Below are positions 31,230 through 42,662 of a stretch of DNA of 64,000 bases, piece after piece. Below the pieces are notes generated by a model, which worked only from the letters and a program-made list of their open reading frames with translations, was not told the DNA's origin and searched no databases. The stretch covers positions 2,852,001 through 2,916,000 of the forward strand of contig CP085831.1 of NCBI GenBank assembly GCA_020809705.1, given 5' to 3'. Numbering within the stretch: position 1 is the stretch's first letter; each line of letters begins with the position of its first letter. The DNA is from Calonectria ilicicola (lineage: Eukaryota > Ascomycota > Sordariomycetes > Hypocreales > Nectriaceae). The translations under genes were made by a program, and so were the position numbers.

Positions 31230-34205
31230 ATGTCTTCAGCAATCTCGTTAATCGGACTTATGTCCAGTATAATGACTTTTATTGAGTTCAGCATCACGAT
31301 AACTTCAACAGCGAGACCCATTCACGCGGCTGCGGATGGAAAAATCCCCGAGATTAAAGAGTTGGAAAAGGATTTGAATGAGATCCATGCAAGAAACCAA
31401 GAACTACTGCACAAAAAGGATGTTGCCAGATTATCGCAAATCGAACTTCAAATTGTCGCAGCCGTCAAGGAGTGTGACAAAATTGCTTCAGATTTGAGGA
31501 AGCTTGTTAGCAAATTGTCTAGAAGACAAGATGCAAAATCCAAGGTTCTTGAAACCGGACGAGTGGTGTTCCAAATGCTCGCGGGGAAGGCTGAGCTAGA
31601 TGCCTTGCGAAAACGTTTAAAGGATCAAGACGCCAAGATCAGAGCCGGATTAAAGGCATTGTTAGAAAGGCAAGAAGAATCAGTTAGCCAAGACATTTCT
31701 CTAGACTTTCACGTCCATGCCATCTTTTCTGTTTTTTTTTTTTTTTTTCAACTCAATTTCCCTTCCATAAGTCAAATATTCCTACGTCTTTGTTCTGAAA
31801 CCAGTCTTATCCTAATCCCTTCAGTGACCGACATTCTGAGCTCCTCAATGAGCTCAACGCTATTCGTCGGCTTCATCTTGATCACGACATCAATCAAGAA
31901 ACAGATCTCCTGCATCTCCAACAACAGATTGTCGACATGACCAGCCGAGTGGACACTAATCTCGCTGTTTTTATGGCACAAGTAACCAGTCTTCGAACTA
32001 AGCTTGAGAAGCTTTACAGAGAAGCAGATGCTTCTAAGAAACAAGCTCAAGTTATTAAAAGTTTGCATTTTATGGAAATCCGAAGGCGTTGGGATAGAAT
32101 TGGACGGCCGTCTATGAATACAAACTCTTGGCTATTTGACACAAGCCAGACTTCTTTCTGTTCTTGGCTCGAGTCGGATCACCGCAGCATATACTACATT
32201 AGCGGGCTGGTATGTCTTCTCACTAGGAAAATGGAGAAGTTCCATCACTAAAATTTCTTGTTTACAGCCAGGCAGTGGGAAATCGACACTGATGAAATCT
32301 GCGTGTGATCATCCCGATACGAGAAGGGCGCTCAAAAAATGGGCGGGGGCAATGAACTTGTGTTGCGCTAGCTATTTCTTCTGGAACCAAGGATTTGAAA
32401 TTCAAAAGTCTCAAGTGGGACTCCTCCAGTCCCTTCTCTATCAAATCCTAAGATTTATTCCTAGTCTTGTGTCGCTATCAGCCCCTAACAAGGTCTATTA
32501 TGAAACGTGGGAATATGGGGAATTGAAATGGCTTTTCGACCGGATTCTCTCGGAGACGAGGTCTTCGACAAAATTTTGCTTCTTCATTGATGGACTGGAC
32601 GAATATCACGGAGATGATGAGGAAATTTCGGAGCTAATAGCGTCCATTTCACAGTCTCACCATGTCAAGATTTGCGCATCAAGTCGACCTCGGACAGTTT
32701 TCGACAAGATGCTGTGGTCAGATGAGTTCACGTTGGCGATGCAAGATTTTACCAAGAACGATATGCGCGACCACGTTCGAAGGACGCTTCGAAGCAATGA
32801 TAATTTCAAGGCCCTTGAGTCTGTTGACTCAGCTTGTGCCAACTTGGTCGACCAAATTGCGGAAGAAGCAAATGGTGTCTGGCTTTGGGTTGACCTGGTT
32901 ACTCGAGATATAATCCGTGCCGCAAATCGTCAAGAGGGGCCTCGAAAACTCATTGAGATTGTTAACGGATTCCCCCGAAAGCTCGAAAAGTATTTTGCGC
33001 ACATAATTAGCCGAGTCGACCCACTATTTCGAAAGGAAATGGCCAAGACGTTTCTCATCACCATTTTCGAAGTTCAACCGTTGCCTCTATACGCGTTTCA
33101 TCTACTCGACGAAGAGGACACAAACCCAAACTACGCGTTGGAGGCTGAAGTTTCTGAACTTCCAGCCACACACGTCATTCAAATCGGAGAAAGCTGGAAA
33201 GCGAGAATTCGAAATCGGTGTAGTGACCTTCTTGTCGTTGACGATTGCGAGCATCCGGTTTTCTTGATGCAACCTGTCGACTTTTTGCATCGCACTGTGC
33301 GAGACTTTCTCCGCGATTGGTTTCACAACAAATTGGAAGCCGAATTAACCTCACCTTTTGTTCCGCCAGTCTCTCTTTGTCGCATCATGCTCTTCTTCCT
33401 GAAAAAGCAACCGCAGCACCAGCTCAAATCGACGCGACATTACAATCTCATGATCGGTTTGGTTGATGAGCTCCTATACTATGCACGTGAGACCGAAAGG
33501 CATGAGCGATGTAGGGACTTTGACGAGTCGCCCGTTGCAGATGTATTGGATGAAGTTGACAGGGTAAACACAGAATTAATGGGAAGGGTTATGCGAAACC
33601 ATTGGACACACGCAAGAGATCCACCCAGGGCCCGAGGTTTAGATGAATATCGAGAAAGAGGAAACTGTAATTTCATCGCCTTAGCCATCCAATCCCGCCT
33701 CGTCAAGTACGTGAGGGCGAAGTTAAAAGCAAAGCCAAGTCGGTTATCTAAGCCCGGTCGGCCATTGCTTGACTATGCACTTCGACCTCGCCGAGTGATG
33801 CCCATAAGGATGCCGTATCACTCACATCGAGATGAACCAAACATCGACCTGGATATGGTCAAAGTTCTCTTAGAATGCAACACAAACCCTAATCAGGTAG
33901 TGCATTCCCACGAAGATAGAACAGTCTGGGGCTTGTTCTTGATTTCTTGTTTAGAGTCCGCCAATAGAGGTGAGGCTACAGAAGTGTCTAAACGAGCATG
34001 GTTTGAAGCTTGTCAGTTGCTAGTTGAGCATGGAGCTAGGCGTGATTGTTTTAGTTCGGTTGAATCTCGACAATTGGGGGATGCCAAGAGTATTCTCCAC
34101 GTAATATTTGGCGAATACAAAGCATCTCATCTTATACGGCAGATGGAAGAGATACAAAGAAGAAAGGTTGCCACTTGGGGCGGTTGGGTATCTTCATTCT
34201 TTTGA
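31230..34205 (+). CDS. NACHT STAND receptor (second NLR-like gene)
   Basis: The start at 31230 (MSSAISLIGLMSSIMTF) fits the hydrophobic N-terminal helix common in this NACHT group; an in-frame ATG at 31182 is an alternative. A coiled-coil-like region (about 60-160) follows. An intron lies between about 31,690 and 31,830, around a run of 17 T (31732-31748); its exact ends are unresolved. A second intron, 32210-32267 (GTATGT..ACAG), splits the P-loop: ISGL joins PGSGKSTLM. Walker B is FCFFIDGLDEY. A sensor-type SSRPR follows, then the helical part with FLHRTVRDFL that I associate with DUF7791-type NACHT proteins. A weak ankyrin-like tail (VKVLLECNTNPN, ACQLLVEHGARRD) ends the protein. Probable role: self/non-self or stress signalling. 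No effector domain is obvious. Confidence 0.8.
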
Positions 34206-34952
34206 AACTCATAGAGGTAAGAAAAAAAAGAACGGCTACAGTAGAGGCTTTTATAGTAAATGGTTTGGATATCATTAACTACCCTTTATATCCGTATTTC
34301 GGCTCTGGGATAAAGCCTTCCATATATGGGCCATTCTAATAGCTTGATAGAGCTCCTGTTTGAGTTTCGAATTTTCTCTATTAGTGCAAGTGCACTACAA
34401 AGCCTAGGCACCCTACCCAAAGGAGATAGCTGAAGATTTGAACAGATTCCATTTGAATACGTGCAATGATATAGGTTTAGACCCTAACAAGCTTGAGTAT
34501 ACAAGAGACCCTGACCGCTCTCCCACAAAGGTATCCAACAACGCAAGTCCTTGGCAAAAGACCCAAAGAAAACCCAAAGAAAACCTGAGTGATACATTTT
34601 AATTCAATCTAAATGACAAGTGAATGTCATTTGTATGTCACTCAATGTGAAAGATGGTCAAAAATGTGGACCGTTCCTCTCCATCCACTTTAGTTCATTG
34701 ATTTAATGCATCAAAATAATTGGGAGAAACGCACTTGAGTTACTTCACAGTATTTTGGCCCCAAAATCATATATGCTTTTCTCCTTGTTCCATCAACATA
34801 AATCCTTACCCATGCAAGTTCCGCTTTGAACAAAGATCCTCGCAATGAACCCTGAGCCTTAAACGACCTCAATCTTGTATCTGGGTAGCGCAATATAAAA
34901 CCATCGCAAAAAGTGGTTAAGAGGTCTAAGGAGATGCAATGTGGTTGTCCAA
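34206..34952. other. Intergenic, no supported gene
   Basis: No ORF with coding character. A partly self-similar stretch at about 34615-34650 repeats TGTCA/CATTTG words. Confidence 0.4.
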
Positions 34953-35342
34953 ATGTCTCTCAATATACCAGACCAGAAATCCTACCGATATGTTGTTGGC
35001 ATCATATTTGGTGCATGTGGAGTCAAGATTCATCTTGGCACAGATATGGTTCACCGGCAGTTTGGCGCTCGCGCTGAAGCGGATAACTGGGAATTTCCAA
35101 TCAAGCTAGTTTCGAAATTTTTGTGGTTTGCTCCAGCCTTGGATGCATCGGCTCATTCGGCGTACACATCTACTGTTGTGGAGAGGTGGTTCATAGGGTA
35201 TTGGAGTCGGAGACTGGAGCTAAAACTTAGCCGCATTGCCAAGCAATGGCGCCGGCGGCTAGTAGTAAGTAATTTGGCTGCCGCTCAAGACATTATTGCT
35301 TATAAAAAGTCGGTCACCGACAAATTTCCACCAGAGACATAA
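34953..35342 (+). CDS. Hypothetical ORF, doubtful
   Basis: 129 residues from ATG 34953. It contains an amphipathic, basic C-terminal half (ERWFIGYWSRRLELKLSRIA) and no domain I recognise. It stops 88 bp before the next gene and could be a small gene or a remnant; composition looks coding but nothing else supports it. Confidence 0.3.
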   Translation: MSLNIPDQKSYRYVVGIIFGACGVKIHLGTDMVHRQFGARAEADNWEFPIKLVSKFLWFAPALDASAHSAYTSTVVERWFIGYWSRRLELKLSRIAKQWRRRLVVSNLAAAQDIIAYKKSVTDKFPPET

Positions 35343-35430
35343 ATCCCACTCCTTCACCTCCTCATGATCCTTCAAGAAGACTTGGCGACCAAGAGAAATA
35401 CCATTTCTATTTTTCGTTGGTTTTCCTTCC

Positions 35431-36693
35431 ATGGAGCAGTTCCCCTTCGACCCAGTTCGGTGTGCCGAACTCCATAACAAGCTCATTCGCAAAGCCATTT
35501 CACACATCCCGGGCGCCGCACAACAAGTTCAACGTGATGTGCTTACGAGATGGTTAGATCTGCCACAAGACCTTCGTCCCACAAATATTCCTCAAGGCGG
35601 GCCTCTTTGGACTTTTTTATCATTAATTGATTCATATAAGCCGAACGAAGTCCCACTCACACCTGAGTTTATGCAGCCAGATCCATCATTCTTTGATAGT
35701 ATCTTGCATGGAAGCATTAGAGATCGTTCCTTTATCCTGCTATATCCAGATCACACACAGACCCCACATATGGATGGTGGGCTATACTATGATCTAGAGG
35801 ATAATCAAGTCTTTTGGCATCGGTTTGATGTTGAAATGTTTGAGAGAGCAAATTGTGTTGATCTGGAGTTGGCGTTGGATAGGACGTTGAATATGTGGGA
35901 ATGTGGAAAGTACTTTTTGGGCAATGATGATCCTGGAGTCCATGGGGATAAAACTATTTGTTATAAAAGCTGGACGTCAGACGACCTCGAGCTGGCTCTT
36001 TATTTCTGGGAGGAGCTTCTCACTGCAATCGGCGACCGGCTTCCACTGCCCGACGGCACACCTTCTCCATCACTCCTGGAACCGCTGCCAGTCGACGTAC
36101 TTGAGCGGTACGAAATAAGCGCCTTCACAAAGGCGTTTCTGTCTCGTGCAAAGCGGCCTTCTTTCAAGTATGTGGCACCTGGAATTGAGGCTTTCACACC
36201 GGAATCATTTGTCGCCATCTACGGACTCGAGTCCCCTGAAAGCCGGCGTATTACAAATAGTCATCGCAACGGCTCGCAGCCATTTTCGCTTTTATTCCCT
36301 TACAATTCAGGTCCCTTCGATCAGAATCACAACCCTCGCGGCTACAGGCGATTTATCAATGATGGAGAGGATGACTTGGAGAAGGTTGACCCTAAAGAAT
36401 ACCAGTATCCTGGCATTTACAACGCAGAAGCAGGAGAGGACGAGGATGGTGATATTGCCATGATAATTACGGCAGAAGGTGCTATGAACCCGATGAAATA
36501 TGATGGATATCGTCCCTGGGGGCCAACCCATGGGATACAGCTTTTTCGTCTTCTTGCCTATTGGCTTGGGCTTGTTACGGAATGGGATCAATGGGAGATC
36601 GGGGTCGACGGAGTAATCACACCGCATGCCTGGTTTACACACCCAGCATCGGTGTCTTATCGAAGGCTTACCTGGGAAGATGAGTCCCGGTGA
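35431..36693 (+). CDS. Hypothetical protein, 420 residues
   Basis: An intact single-exon ORF from ATG 35431 (MEQFPFDPVRCAELHNKL). It is rich in Trp, Tyr and Pro, soluble, without signal peptide or membrane helix. An acidic patch EAGEDEDGDIAMI lies near residue 335 and a conserved-looking YRPWGPTHGIQLF near 355. Family not recognised. It is convergent with the DUF6536-type gene, 158 bp apart. Confidence 0.65.
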   Translation: MEQFPFDPVRCAELHNKLIRKAISHIPGAAQQVQRDVLTRWLDLPQDLRPTNIPQGGPLWTFLSLIDSYKPNEVPLTPEFMQPDPSFFDSILHGSIRDRSFILLYPDHTQTPHMDGGLYYDLEDNQVFWHRFDVEMFERANCVDLELALDRTLNMWECGKYFLGNDDPGVHGDKTICYKSWTSDDLELALYFWEELLTAIGDRLPLPDGTPSPSLLEPLPVDVLERYEISAFTKAFLSRAKRPSFKYVAPGIEAFTPESFVAIYGLESPESRRITNSHRNGSQPFSLLFPYNSGPFDQNHNPRGYRRFINDGEDDLEKVDPKEYQYPGIYNAEAGEDEDGDIAMIITAEGAMNPMKYDGYRPWGPTHGIQLFRLLAYWLGLVTEWDQWEIGVDGVITPHAWFTHPASVSYRRLTWEDESR

Positions 36694-36851
36694 TATTCGC
36701 CGCTATCTTTCTCAATACCATCAAGTCTGCTTTTTTAGAGACCGTCCTAACGACCAGGAATTTCTGACTATGTCTCTATATATTTTGTCTCTCTTTGAGT
36801 CGCGCGTATGTAGTACATTTTTTCTTAAAATGAGTCTAATCTTCGCTAATT

Positions 36852-39248
36852 CTATAACAAACAACAATTACTTGATTCAACCTTTTCCTTGGTATCTGGT
36901 AGACCTGCATACAAACGCTTAAGAATAGGGATCTCCACAGGACTGCTTGAAAAGCAGCAGTGCCCCGTGCCTTCTCCTGGTGCCACCCCACTTTGAGTGA
37001 CTGCACCCCATTTCAAGGGTTTTACAGCTGCCGTTTTATCGTTGGTATAGTGGCAAGCGGCAGATATTGCAGCACTGCATGTTCCAACCAAGGGCATTCT
37101 GCTTCTGAACGGAAACATCCAGAAAAAGCAAAGCCCAGCGAATAAAAGAACCCCAGCGACAATAGTTAACACTATTGGGAGAGGTGAATAGCCGCAAGTG
37201 ACTGTCTGGATAGGATTCGCCAGGTTACCCCAAGAATCGTAGTTAGAAATTACTACAAGAAAAAGGCTCTGAGATAGTAGCCAATGGATAATGCTGCTGA
37301 GAACATTAAACGGAATTGCAATGCGATAAGGCAATTGTAAGAAATATGTGCTTCGTTGGCCATCACGAGGGTTAGACACTCGGAGAGGTTTGCGGTGTTC
37401 TGAGTAGCTGTTCCACTCCTTGGCCACATATATACTGGTCAGGAGGCTGTTGCTTGCAAATGATATTATTGAGAAGACGACCTGAGGTATGTTGGCGATT
37501 ATGGATGCAACCATAATTTGATGGCCATAGTTCTTATACATTAACGGTGCCCATGATTTGCGCCCGCCAGTAAAGACAGCGGCCAGATTTGCCTCGCCGA
37601 AGCCGATCGAGAATGGTGGTGTGTTGCTCCAAAGCTTCATGGCCTCGACCCCAACACCCAAAAATACAACAACAGCAAATATTGCAAAGCCAAGCAGAGA
37701 AAGTGTCCAAGTCCATCTCTTGACACTCCCAGCCTCAGCCCAGTAGTGACGCCTGTTTCGGGCAGTCAATGGCTTGGGGGGTAGTCTTTCGAGCCCCAGG
37801 CCAAATTCTCTTTTGTTAAGTAGAATGTGTTTTTTGGACACTAAACAAAGGCCTTGTGTGGTCGGATCAAGATCATCAAGAAATGATTCAACTGCATCGC
37901 CGAGAGTAATGAGAGGGCGATCACTAAGACCCAGTGCAACAATCGCCATGATGATGAACTTGAATGTATTGCACACAATTATGCCATAAAGGATGGGTTG
38001 ACCAATATTAAGGGAACATCGCTCCTCGATGACCTCGCTCAGGCATTCCTTTGCGTGATAATTGAAGGGAAGCCATTGATCCGCATGGTCTGTGAGGTTT
38101 TTTACCTGGGTATAACAATCCTCAATTTGTTCTTCGCACATCCAACCATAGGGATCGTATGTAGCGTTATATGGATTAACGTAGGATGAGACAACGTACT
38201 GAAAACCATACGCATACGGTTTAGCCGTCTTATTTGTGGCTGTGATAACTAAAGTTCCCCGACCAGTCAGTAATGGAACAGCATGTGCCTCTATGCACTC
38301 TCTGGTTGTCAATCTTTCAAAGCCTTTCAAGTTCACTTGGGTAGACTTTGGACTTGATGATTGACTTTTTATGCTTTTGATATCGTTTAAATAGTCTGTA
38401 GCATTCAATGGACGAGGGTTACCCCCGAGAAGCTCATCGTATGAGAACAGCCACTGAACGTATGTAGTTTCGGTCCTATTCCAAAAACTTTCGGACACAA
38501 CGTATACCATGTAGTCGTTTGTTGGTATAGAGGAGAAAAATACAGAGTTATAGCTTGAAATTCATGTCAGCTCTGTCATTAAACTTCGGATAAACAAAAT
38601 GAAAGACAAGGATTGAGGTACGAACATTAGATGAAGCGGCACAGATGACAACGCCATGAGCCCCCAAAGTACAACTTTGTAAATGGAAACATTGCCGAGA
38701 TTTCGAGCGCTTTGAATTCCGATATCTAGCCATTTCCCTTGATCGTGAGCTCTCTGAGTCTCTTTGCGCGTCGGCGCGGTCAAGCACTGCATACAGTAGT
38801 TGCTACCGCTCAGGAGCAAAGTACTCATTGCGTTTACAGCAATATGAATGACAGTGTTGTACCGACTAACAGTCTTGCAGTTTCCCGTCCATAGTGTTCC
38901 AATTCCATTTTTCGAAGGGACATGAAGGAACCAAGCCACCGAGATGGCGATAATGAGGGAGATGAAAGCCCCGAGTGAAAACAATATCGCTCCACCACGC
39001 CAACCCTTGAATTTCTGCAAGAACCTTTTCTGGGGTTGCTGAGTCTCACGGCTCCCTCCAGTCGACTCAGTGGATCCTATTGATTGCAGTTCAATTGCAT
39101 CCACGTGCTCATCAAGGAGCCCTCTGGTGTATTCGTCTGATGTCCTTGGTGAACATGCTGTGACCTGTGGGTGTTGCGTAGAGGTAGCACAAGATGATAC
39201 ATCTTGATAGTTGATGATTTCGTCTTGACAACGTTGGAAGCTCACCAT
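36852..39248 (-). CDS. DUF6536-type multi-spanning membrane protein
   Basis: Exons 39248-38626 and 38553-36852, 774 residues. The 72-nt intron is placed by frame and by the SVPLHL-YNSVFF block, which is continuous in relatives. Residues about 80-200 form the DUF6536 domain as I know it: a first helix with GAFISLIIAISVAWFL, then LLLSGSNYCMQCL and WGLMALSSVPLHL. A large extracellular-type loop with Asn sequons and paired Cys follows, then about five helices (IIVCNTFKFIIMAIVALGL, LLGFAIFAVVVFLGVGV, then VVFSIISFASN, a helix near 37,290 and VLTIVAGVLLFAGLCFFWMF). The cytosolic tail has Cys-rich ends. Function unknown; plasma or vacuolar membrane is plausible. Confidence 0.82.
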
Positions 39249-40026
39249 GGTGTATCCAAACCATAGATTGAACTTGTATCTAAAACGACTAGGCAGGAAA
39301 CAAAAATGATGGAAACTTCAAGATTTTGTACATACGACAGTCATCCATCAGACGTAGTAGCCCCACATCACCCTGCGGCACCCAAAAGCGGTATGCTGTC
39401 CGTGGTCCAATTAAACTTGGGGAATATTTTTTAAGAGGATGTGGCTGAAACCCGCTTGCCGAGTGGCCAATTCTTGGCTGCTTATGTAGCAAGGATGATG
39501 CTCCATCGCCTAGCAGAAGTCAGGTTGGACCATTCGCTGGCAACCAAGACCATTGGGCAAACACTTTTATTTTTGTTGGTGAACAATCCATAGTGAATAC
39601 AATTGGATCATTCCACCAATAATCAGTATCTGTTCTGTTCATGGTAAGGTTTTCAGATGAGTACTAACAGCAAAATCACACGAGAGTCAAATGTTCTGTC
39701 CCAAACTAACCTGTTGGTTTTGTTGCAGTAGTGCACACTCACAGCCAGGATTATGGTGGCCCAGCGCACCATGCTGCCTAAAAGAATTCACAACCCACCC
39801 AGGGCTCATCAATTATTGCAGCAGGGTGGGCCAGCTGAGCCAAGCAATGCTGTGCACTGCCCTCTGTCGACCCACCACACTCGCCAGCTCAGAATTGGGT
39901 CATTATCTATGTTATTTATTACTTTAAATACACAAACTTCCATCGGGGATACGAACCCATTGAGGAAAAAACCCTGGGTTTTAATCGCGTTTCTGTTGCC
40001 AGCATCCCATAGCTGAGCACGAACAT
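39249..40026. other. Divergent intergenic region
   Basis: It lies between the DUF6536-type gene (minus) and the seven-helix gene (plus) and presumably contains both promoters. No gene is supported; ORFs on both strands at 39.7-40.1 kb overlap each other without coding character. Confidence 0.4.
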
Positions 40027-41169
40027 ATGGCGACTTCCGCCTTTGTTCCCTTTCCGATTGATAATTCATATCTATTCCCATTTAAAGATCCGAAGCCATT
40101 TTACATTGCACGCATAATTCTTTCATTTTTTACATTTCTAACCATCTTCTGTGCCCTATACTATGCAAATAAAACCGCTACTTATCGGAGGAGGCAGAGG
40201 ACCTCGCTTTTCCGATACCTAAAAATAGCACTGGGCTTCTTCACAACGTGAGTTTCAGCATCCAAAGACTGGTTCTTTTATGTTAGACGTAGGGGACGGT
40301 ACTTTTGACTATTGTAACTAATATTCCATCCCAAAAACAAAAGATTTTGTGTTGTGGACTTCGTCGAACATGTACTTGCATTGGTCGCGATATTGTGTGC
40401 CGAAATGCCTAATTACTCGCTCTATGCTCTGATGTGGGCGCGTGAATACCTGACCGCACCCGCCAAAGTCTTTGGCTATTTTGCAGACATAGTTATCTTT
40501 CTTGTACTAGTGCGTATTAGTACGAGTCTTATTACTATTTTCAGAGGACCAGAAGACTGTTTTACTCGATATTTGCAATTAGTATCGTACTTGGTAGCCT
40601 TTTGCCTCATCGTTCTTGGCCTTGCTTCCGTTGGTCTTTGGTGTGATGCAACTCGCGCATCTGATAGCCGGTTAGACACTCTTACTGACCATGCTCTTCG
40701 AGTTGATATTGCGTGCGAGTGTTTGGTTTTACTATTGGCCTTGATGGCGATGGCACAAGCGCTCAGAGTTCTGAGATTCAGGAAAATGGAACACTTCATC
40801 CCAAAGGTTAGACCTACAGTATGTCTCGGATGTCTTTCATCAATCTAACAAATATTCGTATAGATATATCGTTGGCTGATGCTATGCTCTGTAATATGGC
40901 TCCTTCGTGCCGTTTACATGGCCTTTTCAGCACTTTTTATTAACATATGTCGACTACTGGACTGGGATATGGAAACTCTACGGTCATGGATAAAGTACTT
41001 CGATCTTATCGATATGGTATTTGGTACATGGCCAAATTTATTTGTTTTGTTATTCTTATTTCTTAAGTTTGGTACATGGGAGCACCGTGATTTCTGGTTA
41101 ACAGATGATGATTCTGATAATGATAGTTTTGTAAGCTTTACATCTGAAACCAGAGCTTCAATTCCTTAG
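40027..41169 (+). CDS. Predicted seven-helix membrane protein
   Basis: Exons 40027-40247, 40344-40806 and 40864-41169 (GTGAGT and GTTAGA donors), 329 residues. Seven hydrophobic segments are visible: RIILSFFTFLTIFCALYYA, the stretch around HVLALVAILCAE, IVIFLVLVRISTSLITIF, LVSYLVAFCLIVLGLASVGL, LVLLLALMAMAQAL, MLCSVIWLLRAVYMAFSALF, and LFVLLFLFLKF. The tail is short and acidic with serines (DDDSDNDSFVSF). AATAAA at 41183 may be a polyadenylation signal. It does not carry motifs of PTH11 or known fungal GPCR classes. Unknown family, possibly receptor-like. Confidence 0.72.
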
Positions 41170-41410
41170 TTTGATACAATTCAATAAATTCAATTGTATC
41201 TACAGTGGGTTTAAAAAGGTGTCAAGGAGGTGTTATAACCTAGACTAACCTATCTAAGAGTTAAACTGTGATGTTATCAATAGATTAACTAAATTACAGC
41301 CCTTCTACCTTGGCAGAGTGGCGGTGGGTGACACTGATGGAGTCACAAGAAAGTGTAAAAGAATATCAACCGACAATCACACATCAGCTTCGTTGTACCG
41401 AAGGATGCTT
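41170..41410. other. 3' region of the seven-helix gene
   Basis: Downstream UTR and spacer; nothing else seen. Confidence 0.4.
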
Positions 41411-41653
41411 TCAACCGGCGCGCCAGTGATAGCGAATGAGATCAATCATGCCCATGACTCCGACAAAAATGCCCGAACAGGCACACACCGCGTGAAGCGT
41501 GCGTTGGTTGGGTGTTAAATTGTTGCCCTCGCTTCGGAGTTCCAGCGCAAGTGAAACTGCAGTCACGAATATACCACCGAACAGTTGCCAATCAAGTGCA
41601 ACCTGAACCGGGTGTCTACGCAATGGGCGTACCGAAACAAAGATGAAATTCAT
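41411..41653 (-). CDS. Possible small two-helix membrane protein
   Basis: 80 residues from ATG 41653 (MNFIFVSVRPLRRHPVQVAL). There are two hydrophobic stretches (LFGGIFVTAVSLALEL and a Cys-containing ACSGIFVGVMGMIDLI). Not recognised. It could be a stand-alone small protein or the end of a longer spliced gene. Confidence 0.35.
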   Translation of the reverse strand: MNFIFVSVRPLRRHPVQVALDWQLFGGIFVTAVSLALELRSEGNNLTPNQRTLHAVCACSGIFVGVMGMIDLIRYHWRAG

Positions 41654-42662
41654 GATTTAAGGATCCTTTCCGCAAAACTCTTATCCGAGGTGTAAAGCAG
41701 GGTTGAACCTGACGGCCCACTCACGACTGATGTATCGTCGAACGGGGTTTAGACACGCAAAGAGGGTGGTCAACTAATTTTTTAGTGTCGATGTAGTCTT
41801 GTCTGCCATGCAAGAACTTGGCTTCTGCCAGCAGCTTAGACTCAAGACTCTGGGGTGGTGTAGTTTAGTTGTGAATCTCGTTTCGTAGGCTTCGTTCAAT
41901 AAACAGCTTTGGCAAAGAGTGCCAATGATGGACTGAAATATGATTCGCAGATGCTCGTCGACTGATGTGGTGGGTGGGACAAAGTATCGTTGACACAGGG
42001 ATTCGCTGGGGGCGAAAGAGGCGGTAGAGGCTTCACGAAGAAGCAGTAATGCGAAGACAATCGTGGCGGGATGAAGAAGTGAACGAGAATTTATCGCCTT
42101 CTTTCGGGCTTGGGGGTCGAAGTTTAGGCCGAAATGGATCTGGCACACACCCAGCCAGCCGCTCGGTAAAAGGGGACGACGGTGTCTCTCTGGAGGGTGG
42201 TGATGTTAATCAGCGTGTCTGGACTGGCAATGCTGGGGTCACACAACATGCTTCCAATTTGTACTCACTTGGGAATCCCTTTTCTTTCCTGGTGCTTGGA
42301 GTGAAGATTTTTCGTGGCTAATCTTTGGCTGGGAAAAATCTTGACAGATGGCAAATTGTTTTGTGCGACGGTTGTACCACCAAGCCACATTCTACCATAT
42401 TCTTCCGATTTCACCTTATGTAATGTAGCAGAACGTATGGAGAGACTAACAGATAATTAGATATACTCTGTGGTTAATCTAAATGTGTATTTTAAATTCA
42501 TAGGAGCTGTCTGAGGAAAAGAAAGATTGCCTGTTCCGAAAGCTACAAAAATTGCATCAGACTTAATATTTGCCTCAACATATCCGATATTTATCTAGGC
42601 TACCCAAGTCTTCCTCTTGTTTCCCAACCCAGTCAAATCCACTTTTATAGTACAGTCGCCAT
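41654..42662. other. Intergenic, 3' of the biosynthetic core gene
   Basis: A 124-codon minus-strand frame (41774-42148) has no ATG near its beginning and no coding features. I see no supportable gene. Confidence 0.4.

Noticed and set aside
41774..42148. 124-codon minus-strand frame upstream of the small two-helix ORF
   Set aside because: Starts without ATG, has no recognisable feature and could not be spliced convincingly to the ORF at 41653.
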